43,482 nucleotides of DNA from Deltaproteobacteria bacterium CG11_big_fil_rev_8_21_14_0_20_42_23. GTDB taxonomy: Bacteria; UBA10199; 2-02-FULL-44-16. Both the position numbers and the translations under genes were made by a program. The DNA is taken from the NCBI GenBank assembly GCA_002796345.1, contig PCXC01000060.1, forward strand, positions 1 through 43,482. The letters are read 5' to 3'. Within the stretch, counting starts at the first letter, position 1; every line of letters begins with the position of its first letter. Under the pieces are notes generated by a model. The model ran no database searches, was not told the origin of the DNA, and was given only the letters and a program-made list of their open reading frames with translations. Of this stretch, positions 8,123 to 16,830 are shown in pieces.

Positions 8123-9970
8123 TTACCGAATCACTTCAATTAATTTTTCAACTGCCTGATAACTGCGAAACGGTGGAAAAACATAAGCTCCACGTACAAA
8201 GGAAATTGACTTTGCTGCAACAAGCGCATCTCGCGCAATTTCAAGCCCCACTTCACGTTGCGCTTCTTTAGTGCTTGCTGCCTGCATGGCCTTCATAATC
8301 TCATTTGGAATTTGCATGCCAGGAACTTCGTTGTGCAAAAATTCTGCATTTCGAAGAGATGCAAGTGGAAGCACTCCCACAAAAAATGGAATGGGTTTTA
8401 CATTTTTAATTTTTCCCAAAAACGTTTCTAATAATTTGATGTCGTACACTGGTTGAGAAAACACAAACTCGGCACCAGCTTCCACTTTTCTGCGATACCG
8501 TTCAGCTTCAAGATCCAGATCAACCGCACCAGGGTTCACTCCGCAGCCGATGAGAAAACTGGTTTGATCTTTCATAGGCCTACCTGAAAAATCTAAACCT
8601 TGATTCAAATGGGAAACGCCTCGAATCAAACCAATGGCATCCAAATCAAAAACCGGAGTTGCATCTGGGTAATGCCCCATCTTTGGAGGATCTCCCGTAA
8701 TCAACATCAAATTTTTCAAGCCAAGCGCAGCTTGGCCCATCAAGTCCATTTGCATGCCAAGCAAGTTTCGATCGCGGCAGCAATAATGTGTAATGGTTTC
8801 AATGCCAACTTGCTCTTTCAAAATCATAGAAAGCGAAACCGCACTCATGCGCGCCATTGCACGAGGACCATCAGAAATATTTACCGCATTCACACCCATC
8901 TCTTTCAAAATACGCGCTCCCTCTACGGCTTTGTCTGGGTGGATACTTGCGGGCGGTTCGATTTCAACTGAAATCAAAAATTCCTTTCCGATTTTCGCAC
9001 CGAAAGGACTTTTTTCTGCGGTGGCAATTGCTGGTCTTGCTTCATTTTTTTCGGAAACAATACTTTTTGATTCTTTTTGGGACGAAGGAATTTCTCTGGC
9101 ACTTTCTGTCCAAACACCTTTTAAAAATCTGGCCATTTCACGAATATGCTCTGGCGTTGTTCCGCAACATCCACCGATGAGCTTTACCCCAAGCTGCGCA
9201 TAGCGCCTTGCATACTCTGCAATATATTCCGGCGTCACCATGTACAACATGCGGCCTTGTACCATCTTTGGCATTCCCGCATTGGGCATGGCCGAGAGCG
9301 GAGTGTTGCTCACAGCGCTCATGCGTTTAAGGGCTTCAAAAATTCCAATGGGACCGTCGGAACAGTTGACGCCGATAACATCTGCGCCGCGCTCTTCCAA
9401 AAAGCTCACCACTTTTTCCGGCTGCAAGCCTTCAAATTCTTCGTCGCTCGTAAACTTCAGCGAAACCTGACACATCACCGGAAGTGAAGTGACAGACTTA
9501 GTCGCTTCAAGTGCAAGCGCAAGTTCATCAAGGCTTAAAAATGTTTCCAGCAAAATGACATCGGCACCTGCTTTGGATAACGCACTTACTTGCTCTACAA
9601 AAATAGCCTTGCTCGCGCGCGCGTCGCCACCCTGTTTTTGAAACCAAGAAATGGGACCCATGGCACCAGCTACAAAGCCTTGCTCACCCACAACTTCTTT
9701 GGCAAGCCGCACACCAGCAGCATTGATAGCTTCAAGATCATCTTCTAAACCGTGCTCTGCAAGGGCTAGCCGATTTGCAGTGAACGTGTTTGTTTCAATT
9801 AATCTTGCGCCAGCATCAAAATAAACTTGATGAATAGCTTTGATTCTTGCTGGCTCTTGCAGATTTAAGCTGTCGTAACAACGGTTCACAAACACTCCAC
9901 TTTTGTAGAGCTCGGTTCCAATTGCACCATCAGCTAAAATGCCATGTTGAAGTTTTTCTAAAAAGTTCAT
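8123..9970 (-). CDS. Bifunctional homocysteine S-methyltransferase / methylenetetrahydrofolate reductase
   Basis: The protein joins two steps of methionine and one-carbon metabolism. Residues about 1-285 are a zinc-dependent homocysteine methyltransferase with GAIGTELYKSG, ETNTFTAN and the zinc ligands Cys203 (VNCSDGP) and Cys268/Cys269 (GGCCGTTPEH). Residues about 320-615 are an FAD-dependent MTHFR barrel, with SVEIEPPASIHPDKA, LMLITGDPPKMGHYPDATPV and FVFSQPVYD. This arrangement is known from Bacillus YitJ. The ATG at 9970 (MNFLEKLQHG) is chosen because the fold begins there; a longer frame to 10048 would overlap the upstream MBL gene by 70 bases and adds no conserved sequence. Only 8 bases separate it from that gene, so the two are probably one operon. 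Confidence 0.92.
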   Translation of the reverse strand: MNFLEKLQHGILADGAIGTELYKSGVFVNRCYDSLNLQEPARIKAIHQVYFDAGARLIETNTFTANRLALAEHGLEDDLEAINAAGVRLAKEVVGEQGFVAGAMGPISWFQKQGGDARASKAIFVEQVSALSKAGADVILLETFLSLDELALALEATKSVTSLPVMCQVSLKFTSDEEFEGLQPEKVVSFLEERGADVIGVNCSDGPIGIFEALKRMSAVSNTPLSAMPNAGMPKMVQGRMLYMVTPEYIAEYARRYAQLGVKLIGGCCGTTPEHIREMARFLKGVWTESAREIPSSQKESKSIVSEKNEARPAIATAEKSPFGAKIGKEFLISVEIEPPASIHPDKAVEGARILKEMGVNAVNISDGPRAMARMSAVSLSMILKEQVGIETITHYCCRDRNLLGMQMDLMGQAALGLKNLMLITGDPPKMGHYPDATPVFDLDAIGLIRGVSHLNQGLDFSGRPMKDQTSFLIGCGVNPGAVDLDLEAERYRRKVEAGAEFVFSQPVYDIKLLETFLGKIKNVKPIPFFVGVLPLASLRNAEFLHNEVPGMQIPNEIMKAMQAASTKEAQREVGLEIARDALVAAKSISFVRGAYVFPPFRSYQAVEKLIEVIR

Positions 9971-9978
9971 CGTTGAAC

Positions 9979-10596
9979 TTAGCCTTTCATTCTCACGTTG
10001 TGTTGTAAGAAAGGATTTGTTTTTTTCTGTTCCCCCAAACGTGCACATGAAGTTTCTCCATAGTCGTGACCCGGATAAACTATGAGCTCGTCTGAAAGTG
10101 TTCGTAGTTTTTCAAGTGATCTTTGCATGTCTTCTGGATTTGAATCTGGAAGATCAACTCGCCCGCAAGCATCGATGAACAGCATGTCTCCGGTGATGAG
10201 AAAATCTTCACCTTCGAAGCAAATCATGCCAGGTGAATGCCCTGGCGTGTGATGACATGTCACTTGAGCTTCACCAAGTTGCAGATGCAAACCATCCGAA
10301 AGATCTTGCACATCAGCATTTTCTAGCTTCAGCATTTCTCTTTCAAGAGGGTGCACATACACAGGAACTTTTTTGTAGGCTAAAATTCCGGGCAAAGCTT
10401 TTACGTGATCAAAGTGTGTATGGGTAAGCCATACAGCGGAAAGATCTGCGCCGCCCTCTTCCAAAACTGAAATAATTTTTTCGGCATCCCATCCCGGATC
10501 AACAACAGCTGCTTTTTTCGAAGCAGCATCAACAAGCACATACGCAAAGTTTTGCATGTGACCAACAGGAATTTGTGTGAGGATTATTTTCTTCAT
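9979..10596 (-). CDS. MBL-fold metallohydrolase (hydroxyacylglutathione hydrolase-like)
   Basis: This is a 205-aa metallo-beta-lactamase-fold protein with a complete dinuclear metal site: THTHFDH (58-64), HTPGH (116-120), Asp137 in ITGDMLF, and a late His177 in YPGHDYG. The GRVDLPDSNPEDMQRSL stretch and the NPFL end are typical of the GloB/YcbL branch, which hydrolyses thioesters such as S-lactoylglutathione; the real substrate is not determined by sequence. It lies immediately upstream of the homocysteine methyltransferase/MTHFR gene and 14 bases downstream of the DUF2203-like gene, forming a compact leftward operon. Confidence 0.9.
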   Translation of the reverse strand: MKKIILTQIPVGHMQNFAYVLVDAASKKAAVVDPGWDAEKIISVLEEGGADLSAVWLTHTHFDHVKALPGILAYKKVPVYVHPLEREMLKLENADVQDLSDGLHLQLGEAQVTCHHTPGHSPGMICFEGEDFLITGDMLFIDACGRVDLPDSNPEDMQRSLEKLRTLSDELIVYPGHDYGETSCARLGEQKKTNPFLQHNVRMKG

Positions 10597-10610
10597 AGAA
10601 CAATCTCAAT

Positions 10611-11012
10611 CTAAAAAAATGGCGGTGGAGGAAACGATGAAGAAAGGGTGTCTGCAATATGTTCAAGCGAGGGATCAAGATCATCTTGTTGATGAGGAAT
10701 AAACAACGCTGATATATTTCCTTTTTTCCAAGAGTAGCGCCCATCTTTAGCATCGAAATCTACTTGCCACAAACCTCGCGGTGAACATCCAAGCTTCACC
10801 ATTTTGAGCGCCCACGCTTCAACCAAATCTTCAAGCTCGTCGCTGATCTGCGCATACAAAGGCTCGCCCTTGGGAATCCATCTCAACTCTTCTTTCAACT
10901 GTCCAAATTTGGAGAAAGTTTGTTTTGTAATGCGTTCCAAAATAGGAACAAGCTCCATAACGCTTTGCTTATCAAAAATTCGCTTCGAAAAAATGGGAAT
11001 GACCTTGGACAT
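10611..11012 (-). CDS. DUF2203-like small protein (133 aa)
   Basis: This is a cytoplasmic protein without a signal peptide. After MSKVIPIFSKRIFDKQ a helical region (VMELVPILERITKQTF) is followed by a long helix with ISDELEDLVEAWALKMVKLG, then a compact GLWQVDFDAKDGRYSWKKG strand region and a Pro-rich tail (PPPPFF). The helix pair followed by G-L-x-x-V-D-F and a W resembles DUF2203, found next to varied genes in many bacteria; the match is by eye. I start at ATG 11012; the frame stays open to a TTG at 11048, but that extension has no supporting feature. It is probably the first gene of the operon with the MBL hydrolase. Confidence 0.55.
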   Translation of the reverse strand: MSKVIPIFSKRIFDKQSVMELVPILERITKQTFSKFGQLKEELRWIPKGEPLYAQISDELEDLVEAWALKMVKLGCSPRGLWQVDFDAKDGRYSWKKGNISALFIPHQQDDLDPSLEHIADTLSSSFPPPPFF

Positions 11013-11336
11013 AAGCCGGCACTTTATTCCACTAGCCGCTTTTGTCAAAGCGTTAGTGAAAATGATCTGTTTTTTTCGGAAAACTGCACACCAGCAAAAG
11101 AAGCCCCTTTTTCTTTACGGCCCCAAAAAGTACAAAATGGTTTACAAGTCTTTAACCCGTTGATTTCAAATAATATTTTTTATGTATACAAAGGCCGTCG
11201 CCTGAAAACACCGATGGAGCCTGATTTTGCCAAATTGTTGCTTGTCAGACAAAAAAAGTTCGAATAAACACGCAACTAATTTTGAGAGTAGCCGATAGCT
11301 TGAGCGTTAAGCAAGAAACCAGGTACATGAGGACAA

Positions 11337-13166
11337 ATGCCAAGTAGCATCTCCAAAGCAGACTCACCCCTCCCAGCAGGCCATTTGTATGGTTTTGCCC
11401 GCGTTTTGGAGGAGCCAATAGCAGCTTTGGTTGATGGAGCTAGAGAAGTCCGCAGGGCACCTACTGACTACAGCACAAGTAGACTCTTAACCACTCTAAA
11501 TACTTTAGCAACCGGAAATCCCCCTACAGCGGAAGAAGCCACTAATTTGAGAGCTGTTATTCACACAGTTGAAGCAAGCACCAACGACCACGCAAAAGCG
11601 GCTCTGGCACTTCTTCGACATCGCTTTTCCCCTCACCTTCTTTCCTCTCAACTAGTTCCTGATGGAGTTAGTGCCCAGGCATTAACGTTCGATTCTCCAG
11701 CTGCCAGTAATTTTCTTACTCCAGAAAATTATAGAAATGCCCTTTGGGAGATGAGAGGTCGTTTCACTACTACCGATCTCATCGCAGAAGCAAAAGGGGT
11801 AAGTGATCGCTTTGAAATGCCTTGGAGTGCAAAAGTTCTCTTGCAGCGTTTTGAGCTTCCAGGTTCGCTAGAGGAAGTAAATTGCTTTAAGGCAAACGGC
11901 TTAAACTGGTGTCTGTTTCCGCGAAAACTTTCTATTCCCTGGCTAGGAGCAATGTATGGATTGCTTTATGCTTTAAAGATACCATGCATGCAACCCGAAT
12001 TTTTTGTTCCCAACATCCACACAAACAGAACGGAATATGGTACAGAGAATGATGTTTTCAGAACCGGAGTTGCTCTAGACGTCCCAGGAGGATGGCTACG
12101 CTTAGAAAAGCTAAACTCGCTTCTTGAAAAGAATAGGATTAATATTGATCCCACAAGGGCTGCCAACATAGTACTTGCCCTTAAACATGTAGCATACATG
12201 CTTCGCAAAAATGGTCTTTGCGCAACGGGATGGGACTTGGCGGTGAACATTGGAGACCAGACCGATAATACACTTGTAAGAATAATTGATCCAAGCAAAA
12301 TTGAAATTATGAATGCCCGGTCTGCATTTCGCTGTTTCAATCACCCCGATGGCTACAACCCCGAGCCCGACCTCTCAAAATACAGCGCACGCGGTCCGTA
12401 TATTCCAGATCCGTCTCTGATGCGTTGGGGATTGCTTGCCAGCAAATCCTACCGAAGAGCAGGGGGGCTCATGCAAGAAGTTGTTTCTCATCTTTTAGAC
12501 AAAGCATATCTTCCTTCTGTTCATAGTGAACAGTATGCAGAGGCACTCGCTTACCATTTTATTATTATGTTAAGCAATTATGAAAACTACGTTTCTTCCC
12601 TTGCTGCATATACAAGCGGAGATGAACAAGCGTATTGGCAAAGACACACTGACACCAACGTTGCTATTGAAGTAGAGCATTCTGCAGTGGTTTCCATTTT
12701 TGCTGACTATCTTGACCAATTCGGAACGGATGGTCTTGTTGTGTTCGCAGCACTTGTACTTCCTTCTCTTTTAAGAGACTTGCAGAGTGATATCACTAAA
12801 ACTCGTGAGGTGCTTGCTTCCTTGTATGCTGAATTAAACGAAAAGGAAGGTGATTTTGCTTCTAGCCCCGGAGGCAAAAGCGATTATTGGGAACAATGGT
12901 GGACAAACTCAAGAAAAATACCAGGAAGTTCAAATGAGAGTGGCGGTGGAAGTAGCGCTCCACCAGGACCTGGTTTTGGGCTGGGATGTGGTTTTTCAAC
13001 TCCAAGTTCTGGAAACGTAGCTTCACCTGTCATCTCTGTAGGTGGCGCAGCGAAATTTAGCGGAGCTCTTCCTGTTGGTGGAGCTAATATACTAGGGGCT
13101 TCAGCAATGTCTACACGCGTTACCCTTCCTCCTCCCGTGCTAACTCCCCCTATCATTCTCTTATAA
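11337..13166 (+). CDS. Unrecognised 609-aa protein with Gly/Ser/Pro-rich tail
   Basis: No signal peptide or membrane segment is evident. Residues about 1-140 are helical and Ala/Leu-rich. The middle (about 150-420) is a compact globular region. Residues about 290-325 read LCATGWDLAVNIGDQ then LVRIIDPSKIEI, which recalls the catalytic-loop and metal-binding strands of protein-kinase/aminoglycoside-kinase folds (D..N....IID) but with the usual motifs altered; this is only a suggestion. Residues from about 535 are low-complexity Gly/Ser/Pro/Ala, ending in LPPPVLTPPIILL. It faces right after a 290-base gap and stands upstream of greA, with no operon partner. GAGG precedes the ATG by 4 bases. The function is unknown. 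Confidence 0.75.
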   Translation: MPSSISKADSPLPAGHLYGFARVLEEPIAALVDGAREVRRAPTDYSTSRLLTTLNTLATGNPPTAEEATNLRAVIHTVEASTNDHAKAALALLRHRFSPHLLSSQLVPDGVSAQALTFDSPAASNFLTPENYRNALWEMRGRFTTTDLIAEAKGVSDRFEMPWSAKVLLQRFELPGSLEEVNCFKANGLNWCLFPRKLSIPWLGAMYGLLYALKIPCMQPEFFVPNIHTNRTEYGTENDVFRTGVALDVPGGWLRLEKLNSLLEKNRINIDPTRAANIVLALKHVAYMLRKNGLCATGWDLAVNIGDQTDNTLVRIIDPSKIEIMNARSAFRCFNHPDGYNPEPDLSKYSARGPYIPDPSLMRWGLLASKSYRRAGGLMQEVVSHLLDKAYLPSVHSEQYAEALAYHFIIMLSNYENYVSSLAAYTSGDEQAYWQRHTDTNVAIEVEHSAVVSIFADYLDQFGTDGLVVFAALVLPSLLRDLQSDITKTREVLASLYAELNEKEGDFASSPGGKSDYWEQWWTNSRKIPGSSNESGGGSSAPPGPGFGLGCGFSTPSSGNVASPVISVGGAAKFSGALPVGGANILGASAMSTRVTLPPPVLTPPIILL

Positions 13167-13243
13167 GCCCACAAAAATGGGGTTTACTTTCCCATAGAGA
13201 AATGGAATGTTTCCGCCTTCATTCTTCATGTTTGGAGTGTTTT

Positions 13244-13720
13244 ATGACAGATCGAGTTCCACTTACACCACAGGGCTACAAAACCTTGCAAGAGCGACTG
13301 AAGCATCTTAAGGGCGTTGAACGTCCGCGAAACATTGCTGCTATTGAAGAAGCCAGAAGTCATGGTGATTTGTCCGAAAATGCGGAATATGATGCGGCCA
13401 AAGAAGAGCAAGGCATGATCAACTCTCAAATTGTTGATTTAGAAGCCAAAATTGCGCTTGCTGAAATCATCGACCCTTCAAAAATTGATTCGGACAAAAT
13501 TGTTTTCGGCGCAACGGTTAAGCTTATTGACCTCGATACCGATGAAGAATCTACCTACCAAATTGTGGGTACCCCAGAAGCAGACTTAAACCATGGAAAA
13601 ATTTCCATCGAATCCCCCATGGCACGCGCACTTATAGGCAAAAGCGAAGGTGACGAAGCCAGAGTAAAAACCCCAAAAGGCATTCGCGAAGTAGAAATTT
13701 TGAAAGTGGAATTTAAATAA
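13244..13720 (+). CDS. greA: Transcription elongation factor GreA
   Basis: GreA enters the secondary channel of RNA polymerase and stimulates cleavage of backtracked transcripts. The 158-aa product has the N-terminal coiled coil with the acidic tip signature DLSENAEYDAAKEEQ, then the FKBP-like C-terminal domain with GKISIESPMARALIGKSEGDEARVKTP-type sequence. The ATG at 13244 (MTDRVPLTPQGY) is preceded by GGAG at a 7-base distance. A longer open frame to 13202 lacks a good ribosome-binding site and adds non-conserved residues. It ends 20 bases from the convergent dctM gene. Confidence 0.95.
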   Translation: MTDRVPLTPQGYKTLQERLKHLKGVERPRNIAAIEEARSHGDLSENAEYDAAKEEQGMINSQIVDLEAKIALAEIIDPSKIDSDKIVFGATVKLIDLDTDEESTYQIVGTPEADLNHGKISIESPMARALIGKSEGDEARVKTPKGIREVEILKVEFK

Positions 13721-13740
13721 GGACCGGTGCGAAGTGGTGA

Positions 13741-15225
13741 TTATTTCAAGCCGAAGTAATCCACCAATCCAAGTGACAGTTCTGGCACATACGTAATCAC
13801 CAACAGGGCGAAAAACAGAACTATCAAAAATGGAAGTGATGCGCGGTACAGTTCTGGAATTTTTTTCTTGAAACGATAGCTGGAAATAAACAGGTTCAGT
13901 CCAACGGGTGGAGTTGAGTAACCAATTTCCAAATTGGTGAGAAAAATAATGCCCAAGTGAACAGGATGAACGCCAAATTCTTGTGCAATGGGCAAAATAA
14001 GCGGCACCACAATGATAATGGCCGAAAAAATATCCATTAAACATCCCACCACCAGCAAAAAGATATTCAGCACCATCAAGAACATTAGCTTCGACGAAAT
14101 ATATTCTCGCATCAACGCTACAGCCTTCATGGGGATTTGTTCATCCACCAAATAATTGGTAAGGCCAAGAGCGCAACCCAAAATAAGCAAAATACCACCA
14201 ACAAGCACCATCGATTCAGAAGCGATGCGCGGGAAATCGTAAACAAAACTCAAATCTCTATATGCCAGCAATTCCACCAGCATCACATATACCACGGTAA
14301 CCGAGGCCGCTTCAAAAGGAGTGAAAACTCCGCCGTAAATACCACCCAACACAATCGCAGGCAGCGGCAACAGCCAAAAAGCCTCTTTTAAGGCTGGCTT
14401 CACTTCATCCCACAACGTAGCGGTGAGCAACGTGAGAAGCGTTGGAATAATGGCAATCAAGTCTTGAACAAAAAAGGCGCGAAACGCTGAAAAGCTATCT
14501 GCAATGCCATGAAGTGGAAAAAAGTACGCCGCTTTTCCCATGCCTTGCACGAGGCCAAAAAGATTAAGCGGCAAAAGCCACCACCACGATTTTTTCACGA
14601 TCAGAAAAAAGCGCTCCCACGGAAAAGCCACTCGTTCCACTTTATTTTTTTTGCCCATATAGATTGCATAAAAGGAAAGCAGCAAAATGAAAAAACTTCC
14701 CGGCAAAATCCCAGCCAAGAAAAGCGAATCAACATTCACTTTTGCCACAATGGCATACAGAATCAGCGGCAAAGAGGGAGGAAACAGCAAACCCAGACTA
14801 CCACTGCTTGTGAGAAGACCTAAAGAAAATTTTTCGGAATAGCGATCCTTCATCAACAAGGGATGCAGAATGCCACCAAGTGCAATGATGGTCACGCCAG
14901 ATGCTCCGGTGAAGGCGGTGAAGAAGGCGCAAGCAATCAGCGAAACAATGGCAAGTCCGCCTGGCATCCATGCAAAATAGGCGCGATACAAACGCACAAA
15001 GCGTTCGGGAGATTTTGATTCTGAAAGCAAATAGCCAGCAAAAGTAAAAAGTGGAATTGCCACCAAGGTAGAAGATGAAGTCATGCGATACATCTCACCA
15101 ATAATAACCGTGAGATTTGTATCAATCGCGGTAAAAAATAAAAGCGCCAAGCCGCCAATGATGATGAACAGCGGAGCTCCGCAGATTGCAGCAAGTAAAA
15201 GTCCTATTCCAAGAAGTATCGTCAT
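13741..15225 (-). CDS. dctM: TRAP transporter large permease (DctM)
   Basis: This is the large membrane subunit of a tripartite ATP-independent periplasmic transporter, driving Na+- or H+-coupled uptake of an organic acid. Multiple hydrophobic segments are present, together with the family stretches IPLFTFAGYLLSESKSPERF, GASGVTIIALGGILHPLLM, LLTSSGSLGLLFPPSLPLIL and, near the end, GIIFLTNLEIGYSTPPVGLN. At 494 aa it is some 60-70 residues longer than a usual DctM, because of an extra segment near residues 195-265 rich in Trp and aromatic residues. It is the last gene of the TatT-DctP-DctQ-DctM cassette, starting 20 bases after dctQ. Confidence 0.92.
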   Translation of the reverse strand: MTILLGIGLLLAAICGAPLFIIIGGLALLFFTAIDTNLTVIIGEMYRMTSSSTLVAIPLFTFAGYLLSESKSPERFVRLYRAYFAWMPGGLAIVSLIACAFFTAFTGASGVTIIALGGILHPLLMKDRYSEKFSLGLLTSSGSLGLLFPPSLPLILYAIVAKVNVDSLFLAGILPGSFFILLLSFYAIYMGKKNKVERVAFPWERFFLIVKKSWWWLLPLNLFGLVQGMGKAAYFFPLHGIADSFSAFRAFFVQDLIAIIPTLLTLLTATLWDEVKPALKEAFWLLPLPAIVLGGIYGGVFTPFEAASVTVVYVMLVELLAYRDLSFVYDFPRIASESMVLVGGILLILGCALGLTNYLVDEQIPMKAVALMREYISSKLMFLMVLNIFLLVVGCLMDIFSAIIIVVPLILPIAQEFGVHPVHLGIIFLTNLEIGYSTPPVGLNLFISSYRFKKKIPELYRASLPFLIVLFFALLVITYVPELSLGLVDYFGLK

Positions 15226-15245
15226 CGTTTTTTCGCCGTAAAAAG

Positions 15246-15788
15246 TTAACTGCTAATATACTTTCGCCAATCTCCGGCATAGTGGTGATCACCCACTTTC
15301 CAAAGACGGAAAACATCAAGAAGCACTCCAATTGCATATTCCAAAGAAATCATTCCAAAGCCAAAGGGAATGATGGTCTGGATCCACCATAAAGGAAACA
15401 TTCCAAAAAATTGTTCTCCCATAAAACTTTCATCTATCACAAAAGTATATGCAGCCTTTGCCAGCATGAAAGTAACGAAGCAAGAAAGGCTATCGATAAG
15501 AATGCGAAGTACATTTCGAGGCCTATGTGAAAGAGCGCGAGCAAGCACATCAATGGAAATATGTTGTCGATTTCGGGTTCCTAGCATTGCTCCTAAAAAA
15601 GCAAGCCAAAGTACGGTGTGACGGGAAACTGTTTCCAAACCTACAATTCCCGAATTGAAGAGATCACGTGAAATAACTTGAACAAGAACCAAACCTCCAA
15701 GCGCAAGCAACAAAACAAAAAGCAAGAAAGCTACAAGCTGTGAAAAAACACCATCTACAATACGAAAAAAGGTGAAGAGAAATTTCAT
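15246..15788 (-). CDS. dctQ: TRAP transporter small permease (DctQ)
   Basis: This 180-aa protein has four hydrophobic segments and the DctQ hallmarks VVQVISRDLFNSGI-like (here LVQVISRDLFNSGIVGLETV) and LGAMLGTRNRQHISIDVL. It pairs with DctM to form the membrane part of the transporter. It lies 5 bases after dctP and 20 bases before dctM, so it is certainly in the same transcript. Confidence 0.9.
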   Translation of the reverse strand: MKFLFTFFRIVDGVFSQLVAFLLFVLLLALGGLVLVQVISRDLFNSGIVGLETVSRHTVLWLAFLGAMLGTRNRQHISIDVLARALSHRPRNVLRILIDSLSCFVTFMLAKAAYTFVIDESFMGEQFFGMFPLWWIQTIIPFGFGMISLEYAIGVLLDVFRLWKVGDHHYAGDWRKYISS

Positions 15789-15793
15789 ACATC

Positions 15794-16804
15794 CTACTTT
15801 CGTAAGGTTTGAAGAAACGCTTTTAACTCCGCAAGCATTTCTTTTGAGTATAATTTCCCAGCTAATTCATCCCAAACATGAATGCATTTTTCTTGAATGC
15901 GTTTTAGTTCGACTGGAGAAATAGAAACAAACTTCAACCCTTGTTCCTTCAGAACGTCATAAGATTTTTCGTTATCATTTCGAATGCGGGTGAGTAAAAT
16001 GTGTGAATATTTTTGTGCTGTTTTTTCTAAAATACTTCTATCGGCCGAGCTCAACATTTTGTAAGCATCGTTCGCAATAAGAATTCCACCACTTGCGTGC
16101 GTGAGCTTTACATCAGAAACATATTTCACCCGCGAAGACCACTGCAAGGCAAGCACTGCAAGCGGCGTGGAGTAAACCGCATCAACCAAATTTGTTTGGA
16201 GGGAAGTGTACACATCGGGAAGAGCAAGAGGAATAGGAGTAATACCAACTTCTTTGTAAAGCGCTTCTACCAAAGGATCGCCGTCCCACGCCCACCACTT
16301 CATCCCCTTCATATCTTCAAGCGAGTTGACGGGTTTGTTTGAAAAGACATGCACAAAACCAGTTTCGTTCCATGCCAAAAGCGTGAAACCTCTTTTTTTA
16401 AATCCAGCTTCTAACTTTGGCTGAAATGCTGTGCTTATTTTATCTATTTCTTCATACGTTTGAGCCAAGAAAGGAAGTTCCAATATTCTCATTTCAGGAT
16501 TCACGACACCAAGACCAAGACCTGTAAATGCAGACAAGTGCACTTGACCATAGCGCATTTTGCGAATCACATCTCGCTCATCGCCCATCACACCGCCAAA
16601 ATAAAATTTAAATTTTACTCTGCCTTGTGTAAGTTGAGTAAGTTCTTTATCCCAATCATGCATCACCTTCGCCCAAGTGGATCCTTCGGGAGCCAAAAGA
16701 GCTAGCTTCAATTCTGTAGCAGCTTGAAGTGAAGGCGCAGAAAAACTCGAAGCGAAGATTATAAGAAGGAAAAGAAAAAAACTTTTTTTGAAAAATGTTT
16801 TCAT
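15794..16804 (-). CDS. dctP: TRAP transporter substrate-binding protein (DctP)
   Basis: This is the periplasmic solute-binding subunit. The signal peptide runs MKTFFKKSFFLFLLIIFASS to about SLQAA. The mature part starts TELKLALLAPEGSTWAKVMH and contains FYFGGVMGDERDVIRKMRYG and the family core NKPVNSLEDMKGMKWWAWDG with the equivalent of the carboxylate-binding region, then LPDVYTSLQTNLVDAVYSTP. The ATG at 16804 has TTGGAG 6 bases upstream; an open extension to 16822 is unlikely. Because a TatT-type lipoprotein precedes it, this DctP is expected to be of the TatP type, binding a ligand other than simple C4-dicarboxylates. The ligand is not readable from sequence. Confidence 0.92.
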   Translation of the reverse strand: MKTFFKKSFFLFLLIIFASSFSAPSLQAATELKLALLAPEGSTWAKVMHDWDKELTQLTQGRVKFKFYFGGVMGDERDVIRKMRYGQVHLSAFTGLGLGVVNPEMRILELPFLAQTYEEIDKISTAFQPKLEAGFKKRGFTLLAWNETGFVHVFSNKPVNSLEDMKGMKWWAWDGDPLVEALYKEVGITPIPLALPDVYTSLQTNLVDAVYSTPLAVLALQWSSRVKYVSDVKLTHASGGILIANDAYKMLSSADRSILEKTAQKYSHILLTRIRNDNEKSYDVLKEQGLKFVSISPVELKRIQEKCIHVWDELAGKLYSKEMLAELKAFLQTLRK

Positions 16805-16830
16805 AAAAACTCCAAGGTTCAATCATGTTA

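Noticed and set aside
10804-11267. Plus-strand ORFs of about 115 aa around the start of the DUF2203-like gene
   Set aside because: They are mostly antisense to that gene and have no recognisable domain; the part beyond 11048 is only about 220 bases.
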